From Cytospora piceicola (Eukaryota > Ascomycota > Sordariomycetes > Diaporthales > Cytosporaceae): DNA of 40,983 nt. Both the position numbers and the translations under genes were made by a program. The DNA lies in contig JALQBC010000090.1 of NCBI GenBank assembly GCA_023375675.1, positions 1-40,983 of the forward strand, in the 5' to 3' direction. Shown piece after piece: positions 23,760 to 35,640 of this stretch (positions are counted from its first letter, which is position 1; the number at the start of each line of letters is the position of its first letter). The notes below the pieces were generated by a model. That model ran no database searches. It worked only from the letters and a program-made list of their open reading frames with translations, and had not been told where the DNA came from.

Positions 23760-25241
23760 TATTTCTATATTACTTTATATTATATTCTTTACTTTATATT
23801 TAATTAAAAGTTTATTTATATTAAACTTATATATAAGTATCTATTTTATAGTAAAGGTATACTTTTAATATAGCTTAAAGTTTATATTATTACTTTTTTA
23901 TTTTAATATATTTTCTAGTTATTTCTAGTATACTTTTATAAATTCATCTTTAAAAAAGAACTTTTTAATATTATTTTATATTTAGAAATATTTTATTAAG
24001 TTATATTTATAAATATAGTATTTAAAGCTTATAGCTATTATAAATACTAACTATACTATCTTTAATATATTTGTTTTAATAATATCTTTCTTATTTTCTT
24101 TTTAGATTTCTTTTATAACTAATAAAATTAAAGTTATATATAGTTACCTTTTAAGCTTTATATTTTAAATAGTAATATAAATAAGTTTATTTCTATATAT
24201 CTTTTCTTATATATACTTTTTACATTTATTTTATTTTATTAAGCTTAACGTTTTAATACTTTTATTAAACTATTTTATTACTTTATAATTAAGTAATTAA
24301 TTGTTTATTTCGATATTCTTTTAAGTTTATAAGATTGTTTTATTTACTTTTAATATTACTTATACTTTTAAGTTTAAACGTTATTCTATTTAAGTTTTTA
24401 TTACTATTATATATTTATTTAAGTATTATAGTTTAAACTATACCTATACTTATTATAATAAAGTTTATTTTAATATTAAGATATTTTATAAACTTACTAG
24501 ATGTACTTATAATAATAATAGCGTTTATAGTTTTTATTTTACTTTATAATAAACCTTTTATTATATTGCTTATATTTCTTTATCTTTTTTAATTTTTAGT
24601 AAAAGCTCTTTTATTACTATCGACGTTATCTTTATAAATTAAATATAAAAACTTAATATACTTTTAAAGATAATTAGCTATAGCGTTTTCTTTAATAATT
24701 TATATAAGCTATACGTCTTTTATTATCTATTCGATTTTTAAAATAAAGATAGATATTTAATTATTTTATAAATTATAAGACTTTATTTTATTAAAAGAAA
24801 TATTATAATTTATAATTACTTTTTTTATTTTTAATATTTATATTTAAAAATAATTTAACGTTTTATATTTTTTTAAAAAGTTAAATTAAACCTTATATAA
24901 TACTTTATAGTTTAAATTATATATATATATATATATATTAACTTTTAGTTTAATTTAACCTTTAAAAGTTATTAAAACATTTATTTAAATATTTAAAACC
25001 TTTAGAAATATAAGTTTAGCTATTATAACAGTCTTTAATATAAAGACTTTTATTAGTTTAGTTAGTAAAGTATAATATTCTATAAGTAAATAATATATTT
25101 AACTAATTTAAACTATAGCTTTATTAATAAGATCTTTTAATAATTTATTATTTAACGTTAATAACCTTTTTACTATATTAAAGTATCTTTAATAATATAT
25201 ATATATATATAATAGATATTATAACATTTATACTTTCTTTA

Positions 25242-26990
25242 ATCCTTTTTCCTTTTCTCTTTCCTCTTCTTAGGTTATAACACTTAAGATTCTATTCTTA
25301 AAGAGAGTTTAATATACTATAGCTTAAATCCCTACCCTCTTACCTACGCTTTACACGCTCTTTACTTATTTTATCTCGTTAGTATAGCTTATACCTTACC
25401 TCCGGCTACCCGGCTTATTACCGTCTTTATATTATATCTTTTACATATACTAAATATTACCTCTTATACCGCTTATATCTTTAATAACTAAGTTAAACTT
25501 ATTCTGTTTTATAGCTTTCCGATTATATAGAAAGTATAATAGTTATTACTTTAATACTTTATTATAGTTCTTTTTTAAGTAGAAAATAAAGAGAAATAAG
25601 CTTATATTAAAGTTTTTACCGTTATAACTATAGCGTTAAATTTCTTATTATTTTTATTTACCTTTAATATCTATCTAAAGTAAGCTATAAAAGTATATAA
25701 TATACTATATTATACGCTTATATAGTTAGCCCGACCCGCTTTTAATCTACTAATAGCGGTAGCTTTTAAGCTATTTCTTTTCGCTAGCTTTAAACTAATA
25801 TACGTCGTTTTATCTATAGCCTTTATAGTCCTTTTACGTCTTATAAAAACGTATCTGCCTACCTCTGTTATACCTTATATATTTACTATAATTATAAAAT
25901 CTATAAATCCTTTATTTAGTAATATCGATATACGTTAAACGTTTTAACGATAACCTTATTAGTTTTATCTTACTTATCCTTTAAAGCCTTTTATTATTAA
26001 AATTAATAATCGCCTTTTTTTATATTTTCTATATATTTATAAATAGTATAATATTGTTTCGGCTAAAGTTAAAGTAGTTATATAAACCGTTACCGGTTTT
26101 ACTTTAAACGAAATTATAAAGGTATAAAAAGTATATACTAGGTTTATATTACGTTTTTTTAACTAAACTATCTAGACTTACTTACTTATACTTTAGCTTT
26201 TTTTTAATAGCTATAACTTTAAACTTAACTTTACTATTTTATAATATATTATAATTATAGCCCGGGTTTTCACTATAATATAACGCTTTAATAATAGTAA
26301 GTATAATAATATATATACCTTTATTTATATTAAGGTAAAAGCTGTTATAGGCTACCTTTTAGTTAGCTATCGACCTTTTCGATACTATACCGATAACTCT
26401 TTCGACTATAATTAAATTCTTTCTTTTTTAAAACCGGTTTATATTAGCTTCCGACTCTTCGGTTTACTTCCGGCTAAACGTTTTAAATAAAAGACTTAAA
26501 TTATATAATATATATAATACGCCGACTTTTATAACCTACGTAGTTATATACGTATTAAGCGCTACTTTAACTATAGCTAAACTAGTTATAATACGCTATA
26601 CAGATACCTTTTTTAATACACTAACTATTAAAGGCTATGTACTATAGCCTTTTTTAAATATCCGGCGCGTTTTAAATATAAAGACAGCTAACTCTAGGGT
26701 TTTACTATATAATAACTTTAAGCTTTATATAAGCTCGAAGCTAAAGAGTTCCGGGCTATTTATTTAACTGTACCGGCTCTTTCGGCTAATATTCCTACCG
26801 ATAGCCCGGAGCTAACGTATATTAACCTTTTTGCCTCGGAAGCTTAAAAAGCTACCTTTACCCTTTTAGCCTTTTACCGCTTTTTTAGCTTAAACCTTTT
26901 TATTATATATATTATCTAGCTTAACTTATTACGTATACTCTATCTATAAACTTACTAAATACTTTAATTTACTTACGTCGCTTTCGGGAA
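25242..26990 (+). mobile_element. LINE B: 5' part of a Tad1-like LINE, 3' part lost
   Basis: It is aligned with LINE A 13546-15298: pyrimidine-rich start, palindromic 5' motif, then the ORF1 relic. It breaks at GGAACT, the position matching LINE A about 15295, where HEL copy 3 begins. The remaining ~3.9 kb (endonuclease onward) is absent, and after HEL copy 3 the sequence is X2, not LINE. Loss of the 3' part is unusual, because failed reverse transcription truncates the 5' end. A later deletion or recombination is more likely. The X2 segment matching X1 6375-6890 is also missing, consistent with one deletion covering both. Confidence 0.8.
25500..26985 (+). pseudogene. LINE B ORF1 relic
   Basis: Same frame pattern as the LINE A ORF1 relic, with further C-to-T stops. 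It ends with the element at 26990. It has no endonuclease or reverse transcriptase. Confidence 0.55.
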
Positions 26991-27855
26991 CTAAAGAACG
27001 GCGGTAAGACCGCCTGCCGAAAAGGCCTTCCGTTAAGAAGGATCGGAATCTTAATAGCTACTTAAGTAGATACGCCGCTTAAGCTACTCCGGATCTAATA
27101 AAGTAACGCCCTTCAGGCGTTACTCTATCGTCTTCTCCGCAGCCTTAAGCGGCGAAATATTTATTTATAAATTATTTACTTAATAATTAGATAACTAAAT
27201 TATTAGCTACTTTATTAACTACTTTACTAGCTAATTTACTAACTAACTTACTAGCTAACTTACTAGCTAACTTATTTACTTACTTACGTACTTACTTACG
27301 TACTTACTTACTTATTAACTTAATTTAAATCCAAAGGCTTATATAAGCCTTCGGTAGAGAGGAAGGAAAGGAAGGGCTAAGGTTTAGGTTAAGAACCTTA
27401 AGAACCTATAAAATTAAAACTATTAGCTTTAATAGTAAGCCTACCTTAAGGGCTACGATTTAATTAAATATATCGTTTAATAGCCCTTTTTCTATAAATT
27501 CAGATTTAAGTAAGTATGTCTTAATCGGAATAAAACTTAGGCGTACATCTTAGTTCTTCTATAAAAGGTTTTATCGTAAGCCTTATTATAGGCTAGGTTT
27601 TAAAGTAACTGTAAGTCTTCCGGCAGGCATTAAAAGGCCTTATAATCTCTAGTTCTCTTAGCCGTTCGACGGCTGAAATCACTACTTTTTATAGCTAATC
27701 AGATCTTCTAAACAGGTATTATAGCAAATTAGTATAATTGTAATTTAAAGCTAATCAGAATTAAAAACAGGTAGTATAAATCTTAAAGGCAACAATTTCT
27801 ATATACTCGCCCGCCTTATAAAACAAACATTAACCTTCTTAACAGAAGGTATATT
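26991..27855 (-). mobile_element. HEL copy 3: shortest copy, core about 150 bp
   Basis: It holds the hairpin module (26991-27165), a short CTTA core (27168-27318) and the second module (27324-27855). The left subterminal repeat 27025-27041 pairs with 27834-27849. On the minus strand it ends in GTTC followed by TTTAG, a RIP-altered form of the CTAG end. At ~865 bp it defines the minimal element. The left flank is LINE B and the right flank is X2, so the flanks are discordant as in copy 1. The right end, at GTATATTA, is the same as in copy 1. Confidence 0.75.
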
Positions 27856-30428
27856 ATAATAATTATCGCTTTAAGTAATATTCTAAGTAAATTAACTAAT
27901 TAAAAGTTATATTATAATATAAAGTTTAGAAAAAAGAATAAGTAAAAACAAACTAGTTTATATTTTAAAACTAATAGCTAATAAAGGTCTTTAAGATAAT
28001 ATAGTATTAGTAATAGCTAATTTAATTTTAGTTTATATAAAAAAGTATTATTTTAATAATTAACTTAATATTTAAATTCTTTTATTTTAGCTATAAAAAT
28101 AAATTTAATATAATTATAAGAAAAATATAATATATATTATTAAAGATAAAACTTCTTATTTTAAGTTTATTTAGCTTAAAAAGTATATTTTTAATCCGGC
28201 GGTTTCTTTTACTTTTTATTAGTACTATTAAGTCTACTAAAACATTTCTTTCTTATTAGTTTTAAATAAACCCTTATTCTTAATTAGATTTAAAGAGTTA
28301 ACGATATTAATAGCTAATTAGTTATTAAAAATAGTAGATTCCTTTAAAGAATAAAAAGTAGTAGTAGCAAGTATTAATACTTAGTATAATTCGACTTTAT
28401 TAAGATAAAAGATATAACTATTAAACTAATATATATTAAGTTTATTAAAAGAATTTTTTACTTTAAAAAGTATAGTATTTATATATTTTAGTTATAGTTT
28501 CTATACTTAACTTTATATTTTAAAGATTGTTTTTTAAATACAGTTTAAGTTTAGTTATTATTTTCTTATTCTAAAGCTTTTCTGTACTTTTATCTTAAAT
28601 CTATTAATCTACTTTTTATTTATATATTATTTTAGTTAAAAGATTACTTATAAACACTGTTTAAGATATTAAGTATTCGGTATAGTTTTATATATATTTA
28701 TAGCTACTTTTATAAATCTATTTTATTTTTATTAACTTAGCCTGTTTATTATTTTCATTATTTTTATCTTTTTATAGTTATAAAAACTTAAAGCTTTATC
28801 TTACTATCTATAATTATTTTAATATTAATATTTTATACTTTAGCTATTTATAAGCAGTTGTAGCTTTTTAGTAAGAATTTAAAGTACTAGTTTAAAAAAG
28901 CTATCTTTATAATATATATTACGTTTAACTATTTAAAGGTTTAAGATTTTATACATTTTATAAACTTTATAATACTTAAAAGCTTTATAAAGTTTAATAT
29001 ACTTTAAGTTTTATTTTATTATTTAGCTAGGTTTTATTTATTATATTAAGTAACTAAGTTTATATTATTTAAACCTTTTTATAATATAGCTTATTTATTT
29101 ATAGTTTAAATTATTATTATAACGATGTTTACTTAAGTATTATCTATATATTTAAACTATATTAATATTAACGTTAATTTAATGTTAGTTAAAGTTAACA
29201 GTCTTTTATATATATTTTAAAATAATCTTATTAATTAAGTTCTTTTCTGTTTATATTAATATTATATATTTGTAATTATACTTATAATTATTATATATAA
29301 ATTATTAATTAACTTTTAAAACTTTACTTAAATAGATATTTATTAGCTTTACTTCTATTTAATTAATGTATATATAACGCTTTAAATAAGATAAATAAGC
29401 GTTTGCTTAGCTTTTAAATAGTATTTAAATTAACTTATAGCTTTATATAATACTCTTAACTTATTTTTCAGATTATAATAAATTTATACCAGCTAGTTAT
29501 TTAAGCTTTAAAGCTGTTTAACTAACTTAAATACAGCTACTATACTTATTCTAAGCGTTATCGCTATAGTAGATATTATAAAGAATTTATTTAAGCCTCG
29601 GCGGTACTTATAAGCCTTACTTTAACTCTATACTACTTACTACGTACTGCGCCTATAGTAGATGTTAACATTAGTCTGCACCTATATTTAATCTGTATTT
29701 AAAAGGCCCTTTTCTTTATATAAACCTTAAAGTTTAACTACATTTTTCTTTATACTTTAATATTCTTTAAAAAAAGAGTAATACTATTAAATTAAGCTCT
29801 TTAAGCGTACTTAAATAATATTATATTTATTTTCGAGTTTTAAAATTCGATATTTTGATTAATTAAGTAATATTAACTAGTTTATCTAAAATTACGTTTA
29901 TAAACTACGTTTGTTCTTAAAAAAGAAGGCACTATTTAACTTAGGTTTTTAAAACAAGTAAGTTTTATATATAAAGTTTATTTAGATTCTAAGGTATTTT
30001 AACTTTTAAAGATAAGATCTTATATAGAAGTACAGCCTTTTAAATACAGATTAAAAATAGCTACAGACTGATTTTAACACCTTCTATAAGCGTAGCACGT
30101 AGTACAGAGCATAGCGTTAAGGTAAAGCTTATAAGTAAGGTTTAAAAGCTTTTACTTTTAATACTAAAGGCTTTTAAAGCTTATTTAATTAGCTTTAAAA
30201 ACCGGTTAATAGCTAAAGAATCTTCCTTTCTGCTTAATATATATAAACCAGGCTTATAACTATTATAAGCAGGCCTTCTTTATATTAAATAGATTAAATA
30301 TCTATTTATATAGTTTTAAACTTTATAATAAATAATTGAATTTATAAGCTTTCTAGTTAGATTCTAGTAGTAAAGGTTATATAACTATATTCTCTAGTAA
30401 AAAGGCTCTTTTATATAACCTATAATTA
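27856..30428. mobile_element. X2, third segment
   Basis: It resumes at the position matching X1 6893 and runs to the shared end AATTATAATATA (30428; 8822 in X1). About 500 bp of X (X1 6375-6890) is missing across the LINE B/HEL 3 junction. A 608-bp insertion lies at 29556-30163. Confidence 0.75.
29556..30163. mobile_element. 608-bp long-TIR element inserted in X2
   Basis: X1 reads CTTATTATTCTAAGGCTTG at 8549-8567 without interruption; here CTTATTCTAAG is followed by 608 extra bases before ...CTAAAGGCTT. Inverted arms of about 85 bp (roughly 29581-29670 against 30071-30155) share strings such as ACTTATAAG and ACTACG and are about three-quarters identical. CTAAG/CTAAAG on the two sides may be part of a target duplication. 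No coding frame is visible. Long TIRs on a short element suggest a MULE-type MITE, but that is a guess. Confidence 0.65.
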
Positions 30429-31319
30429 TAATATAAAGGTTAATAGTAATAAAAGTAACTAAACGTTAACCTATTTATCACTTATCGAAATAAATAAAGT
30501 ACTTTAAATAAGATATTTTAAAAAGTAAAATATAAAATATATTTAATTAATACCGTTACTAAACAGTATAACTATTATAAGAATTCTTTTTCTTTTTAAG
30601 CTTTTTAAAAAAAACGTGCGTTTCTTTTATTATCTAACCGTTTAGCTATTTCTATATAATATTGTTTAAGTTTTTAAAATATAAAATAGCTTAAGATTTA
30701 GATTTTATATTTATTTAAAACAGTACTAGTAAACTATAAAGTTATATTTAAATATAAAGATTTATTTCCTTTTTATATTTTATTAATTTAAATTAGCATT
30801 TAATTTAATAATAAATATAAAAACTATATTCTTTAAAAGCTTATTTCTATAATATTATCTATTTATTATATATTATAATAAAAGTAGAATTAATCGGTAA
30901 AATATAGTATTAAACGTTATATTTAAAGTATTTACTTTACTTCTTTTAGTTTATATATTTAATATTTAAAAGTTATAAACTTTAGTTTTATTAAGTCTTA
31001 TACTTAAATAACTTAAAAGTATATAGTTTTACACTTTAATATATTCTTTATAATATTTATAGTTTAATGAAATTAAAGAATTTAAAAAAGGTAAAGGCAT
31101 TTATAATTAATTTATAAGGTAGATACTAAATATTATAAAGGTAAGTAAGCTTTATAAAGAAAACTAAAAGCTACTAGCTTTACTATATTAAAGTTATTTA
31201 AAATTAAGCTTTTAAGTTTAATTTTATAAGATAAATATAAGTAGTAAAACTTTGTTATATATTAGTCTTATTTAAGTAAAGAGGGTAATTAAAATAGTAA
31301 AGCATTTAAAGGTATAGTT
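30429..31319. other. AT-rich relic DNA, nothing recognised
   Basis: It follows the end of X2. It has no similarity I can see to the stretch after X1, no long frames and no repeats beyond short A/T runs. Confidence 0.55.
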
Positions 31320-32080
31320 TTATATTAAGTGTTTATAACTAACTAAAGTTTAAAGGGCCTGTAGCTAAATAGAGCTTTATCTGCTAATTAAGTAGTCTAT
31401 GCTTAAGCGCACCTTATACCGCCTAGCAGAACCGTCTAGTTATATAAGCACCCTCTTAGCGCTACACTATAAATTAAGCGCTTAAAATACCTTTTAAAAG
31501 ACTTTAAAGTAAGGTTAGTAAGTTTAACACTACTAGCTATTATATTATTATTAACTAAGTTATATTTTAAATATAAAGTTTAAATCGTTTATTTTAACTT
31601 TAAATAGTCTTTTAAGATCTGCTTTTAATAAATCTAGATTTTATAAAAGGCTAGCCTTTAAATAGTTATAAGAAGGGTTCTTATTACTGTTTATAATCAA
31701 TCTTCTATAAAGGAAGATTCTAAGTAGCTGCTATAGTAGTGCGCTAAGTAAAGATTATACTGCTTTAAAGCGTTATAGCGGAAGTGTAGCGCTATAGCGC
31801 AGGCTTCGGCCTGTATATACCGAAGCCCCTATAAGCTCTAACCTATAATATTAGCCCTTTCTTCCTTCTTAAGTACACCCTTAACCTTAAAGGTTTATAT
31901 GTTATGCGTTATATAATAGTGTGTCTATAAGGACCTTTAGCGTTACCTACTTAAGTGTATTACCTTTCGTAGGCCTTTTAACATACTCTTTCTCTTTCCT
32001 TTTCTTTTAACTGTTAACCTTAATATAAATACCACCCCTCCCTTTTTTTTCTATTTTAATTACAATAAAGGTTTTAAGCT
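31320..32080. other. GC-richer, CT-rich leader-like region, possible 5' end of element Z
   Basis: G+C and TG/CA steps rise here, with palindromes GCGCTATAGCGC (31789-31800) and GGCTTCGG/CCGAAGCC (31802-31809 with 31820-31827). A pyrimidine-rich run follows (31985-32070), resembling the 5' leaders of the LINEs without matching their sequence. It may be the leader of element Z. No tRNA fold with a proper B box was found. Confidence 0.4.
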
Positions 32081-33906
32081 ATTACGTAGCTATTTCTATA
32101 TTATTTATAAACGGTTTAATCCTTAACCTTTACTTACTATAGTTAAAAAGCGGAAGTATAGCTTATCGTTATCCTTTACCTATACGTCGTTTATAGGTAA
32201 AACTCTTTCTACTACTAACTAAAAAAAGCGAAAACGCGTTTAAAAAGCTATAGCTAAGTTCTCTTATAGCTTTCTAGCTATTTACTTTACCGGCATTTAT
32301 AAAGTCTTTTACTTCGAGTAGATTTACTACTTAACTAAAGATCTTAATATATTTTACTATAATTACCCTAGTAAGTAATAAGCTAAATAAAGGCTTATTT
32401 TAAACAGCTTATATTTTACTAACCCTTCTAATAAATTAAAAAGCCTACTACGTATTTTATACGTATAGTAATAACAGAAAGAATACCGGTTACTTATATA
32501 TTTTAGTAAGTTTCTTTTTTTAAAAGCTGTTTACGTTATAGTATTAACCTACTTAGTAAGTATTTAAATACCTAAAGCTAATCGAGGCTACTAATAATTT
32601 AGCTAAAAAAGTAAAAGAGTTTAATTACTTAAACTATAATAAGCCTCTTTTTTTTTATTATAAATAAGCTTTAAATAACTAACTCGTTTTTATAGATTCT
32701 ATAAAAACGTAAGACGCTGCTAGTCTTATAGTAATTTAAGCTTATAAGTAGTTATAAAATAAAAAGAATACTTAAGTAAGCAGGTTAAAGAATAATAGTA
32801 TTTAAGCTATAAGCAGTTTATATACTGTTAATATAAACTTAAATAATAAAGTATAGGCTTATTATATAAGTAGCAAGTAATACTATATTTATTAAATAAC
32901 GGTTAATCTTTTTTTTAAAAGTAGAAAAATAAGCTTTTTAAGCGTTTTATTACCTTTATCTATAATCTAAAAGATAAGCTTAATAAGCTAAAAGATAAAA
33001 TAGTTAAGATAAAAGACTTTATTATTTCGTATATAAGCCGTTACTTATACAAAAGTTAGCTAATATAGTTATACGTATAAGTATATTATAAGCTGCTTTT
33101 TTACTTAGTTTAATAAGTTTAAAAAAAAGGATAGAAACGTAAAACGTTATTACTACTATCGGAAAAACAGAGGATCTATAATTTAAGTAGGTATGTAGCT
33201 AGTATTAAGTAGCTAGTTTTTTTTAAGCTAGTTAAATTTTACTTTATTAATACTACTATATCGTTTCGGCTTATATAATAAGTCAATACTTATTAGTACG
33301 AAATAACGTAGATTTTCGTATTATTTTATATTAACTGTCTACTATACTAATAGTAAAGGTATAGCAGCTTATTATAGCTAATTACTATAGCCTTTAATAT
33401 AATAGATTTTTTATTTATATAAAAAGACTGTTATAGTTATAATCTAACTTATAACGGCTTTTATATTTATTAAATATAGCTATATCTTTAAAGTTTTTAA
33501 TAGTTTTTAAAAAGGTTAAACCTAACTAACTTATTTAATATAAACTTTACATTTTAATACTACGTCTGTTTTAAGTCTACCTTATACCGGCTTCTTATAT
33601 ACGTTAAGAATAGTTTTAACGTAGTATTTAAGCTCGGCTTTATCTTTGCCTTTTTTTTTAAGACGATTAAAAGTAGCTAATAATTATAAAAAGCTTAAAA
33701 TAAAAGCAGGTTACTATTTATTCTTTATAAAAGATTTATATAAAAACGTAAATATATACTTAAAGGTATTTTTAGTTTTATAGTATAAAAGTTTATTATA
33801 ACAGATATATAATATGTTTTATATAGTAAAGTAAGTGTTTTAAAAGGTTAGTTAGTTTAAACGTTCTTTAAAGATAGCTAAACGTAATTCCCGATAATAA
33901 AGCGCT
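32081..33906 (+). mobile_element. Element Z (unclassified), left of LINE C
   Basis: Less AT-rich than X, with plus-strand coding traces, interrupted by LINE C at 33907-33920 and continuing from 39603. No terminal repeats were found in the window. The preceding C/T-rich leader suggests a retroelement, possibly another LINE family, but no reverse transcriptase box was found in either part. The type is unresolved. Confidence 0.4.
32640..33140 (+). pseudogene. Plus-strand coding relic in element Z
   Basis: About 165 codons read in one frame, the stops nearly all consistent with former Gln codons. A Lys/Asp/Asn/Leu-rich segment at about 32930-33020 has a heptad-like spacing of Leu and Ile and may have been a coiled coil. 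Length and composition would suit a Gag/ORF1-type protein, but I do not recognise a family. Confidence 0.35.
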
Positions 33907-33920
33907 TTATAAAGCTATAC
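33907..33920. repeat. Target-site duplication of LINE C, left copy
   Basis: TTATAAAGCTATAC here against TTATAAAGCTACGC at 39603-39616. The only differences are C/T and G/A within one CG/TA step, so one copy was mutated after insertion. Confidence 0.8.
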
Positions 33921-34169
33921 ATCCCTTCTTCCTTTTCTCTTTCCCCCCCTTAAGTTATAACACCTAGGTTCCTATCCTTAAAGAAAGCTCTATATACTAT
34001 AGACTAAATCCCTACCCCTTTACCTACGCTTTACACACGCCCTTTTATCTTACTACGTTAATATAGCCTATACCTTTCTAGCTACCTAGCTTATTATAAT
34101 ACCTATATTACGTCTCTCTTATATAACAGATATTACTTTATAAACACCTAGGATTTTAAACGACTAAGT

Positions 34170-35640
34170 CAAACTTATTCCTTTTATTAACTTCTCTTTA
34201 TAATATAAGCCGGTATAACCGTTTTAGTCGTCCTTTTAATACTTTATCGCTATTTTACTATAAGCAGAAGAAAAGGATAGATAAGCTTATACTAAAGTTC
34301 TTATACTTATAGCTATAATACTCGATACCTTATTATTTATATTTACTACCGGCGTTTAGTTAAAGTAAGCCTTTTAAGTACGTAACGCTCTATAATATAC
34401 GCTTATATAGCTAACCTGACTTACTATTAGTCTATTAATCGCGGTAGCTTTTAAGCCGTCTTTCTTTATTAGCCTTAAACTAGCGTTAATCGCCTTACTT
34501 ACGGCTTTTATAGCCCTTTTACGCCTTATAAAGCTATATCTACCTACCTTTACTACGCCTTATATTTTTACTATAATTATAAAATTTATAACTACTACTT
34601 TAAATAATATTATATATTAACCGTGATTATTATATTACCCTTTAACTTAACCTACTTATTTAGCTAAACCGCTTAAGCTTAAAACCGATAATCGACTTTT
34701 CTTATAAATCTTATATATATATAAATAATATAATATCTTTCTTATAAAAGTTAAAGTCGTTATTTAAACCGTTATAGGCTTTACTTTAAACGAAATTATA
34801 AAAGTATAGAAAGTTTATATTAGTTTTACGTTTCGCCTTTTTAATTAGTTTATATAAACCTACCTTTTCGCTCTTTAGCTATTTCTTAATAGCTATAACT
34901 TTAAAATCGAACCTACTACTTTATAGTATATAATAATCGTAACCCGAGTACCTGTTATAATCCGCTACTTTAATAACAGTAAATATAATATATATAGCTT
35001 ACTTTTAGTTAAAGTAAAAGTAGCTACCGGATAAGCTTTTATTAACTACCGACCTTTACGGTATTATCTTAATAAATCTCTCGATTACGATTAAATACTT
35101 TTTTTTTTAAGTTAGTTTAGACCGGCTTCCGACTTTTTAATTTTTTACTAACTCGACGCTTTAAATATAAAATATAAATTATATAATATACCTAGTATAT
35201 AAACTTTTATAATTTATATAGCTATACTTAAATAGAATAATACCTTAACTACAGTAAACTTCGATATAAATTATTTTATAAAAACCCTTTATAATACGTT
35301 AATTATTAAAGCTTATATATTATAGGTTTCTTCGGCTACCCGGCTTACTTTAAGCGTTAGAATAGTTAGCTCTTTTACTTTACTATATAATAGCTCTGGG
35401 TTTTATATAAGCTTAAGGCCGAGGAATTTTAAGCTATATACTTAACTACGCCGGTACTTTCGGCTAACGCCGTTACCGACAGACCGGATTCGATCTATAC
35501 CGATCCCTTCGAATTTATATCGAAAGCTATTACTACCGTCGCTTTTTCCTTTTATTAGATAATATACCGCTTTTTTAGCTTTAACCTTTTCGTTATAGAT
35601 ATTATCTAACCTAACTTACTATAAACACCTTATTAATAAA
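34170..35640 (+). pseudogene. LINE C ORF1 (Gag-like) relic
   Basis: Aligned with the ORF1 region of LINE A from its start motif to the junction with the endonuclease. It is diverged more strongly than the ORF2 part, with small insertions and deletions besides transitions. No continuous frame remains. Identity rests on position and on similarity to LINE A. Confidence 0.55.

Larger units (their letters stand above)
22378..25241. mobile_element. X2, second segment
   Basis: It matches X1 3895-6370 apart from the MITE at 23220-23759 and the missing 168-bp element. The segment is more AT-rich than X1, with extra C-to-T changes. It stops at the 5' end of LINE B. Confidence 0.75.

Noticed and set aside
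31380..31500. Possible tRNA gene in the GC-richer stretch
   Set aside because: Neither strand shows a proper B box (GGTTCGANTCC) with paired arms; only short stems are present.
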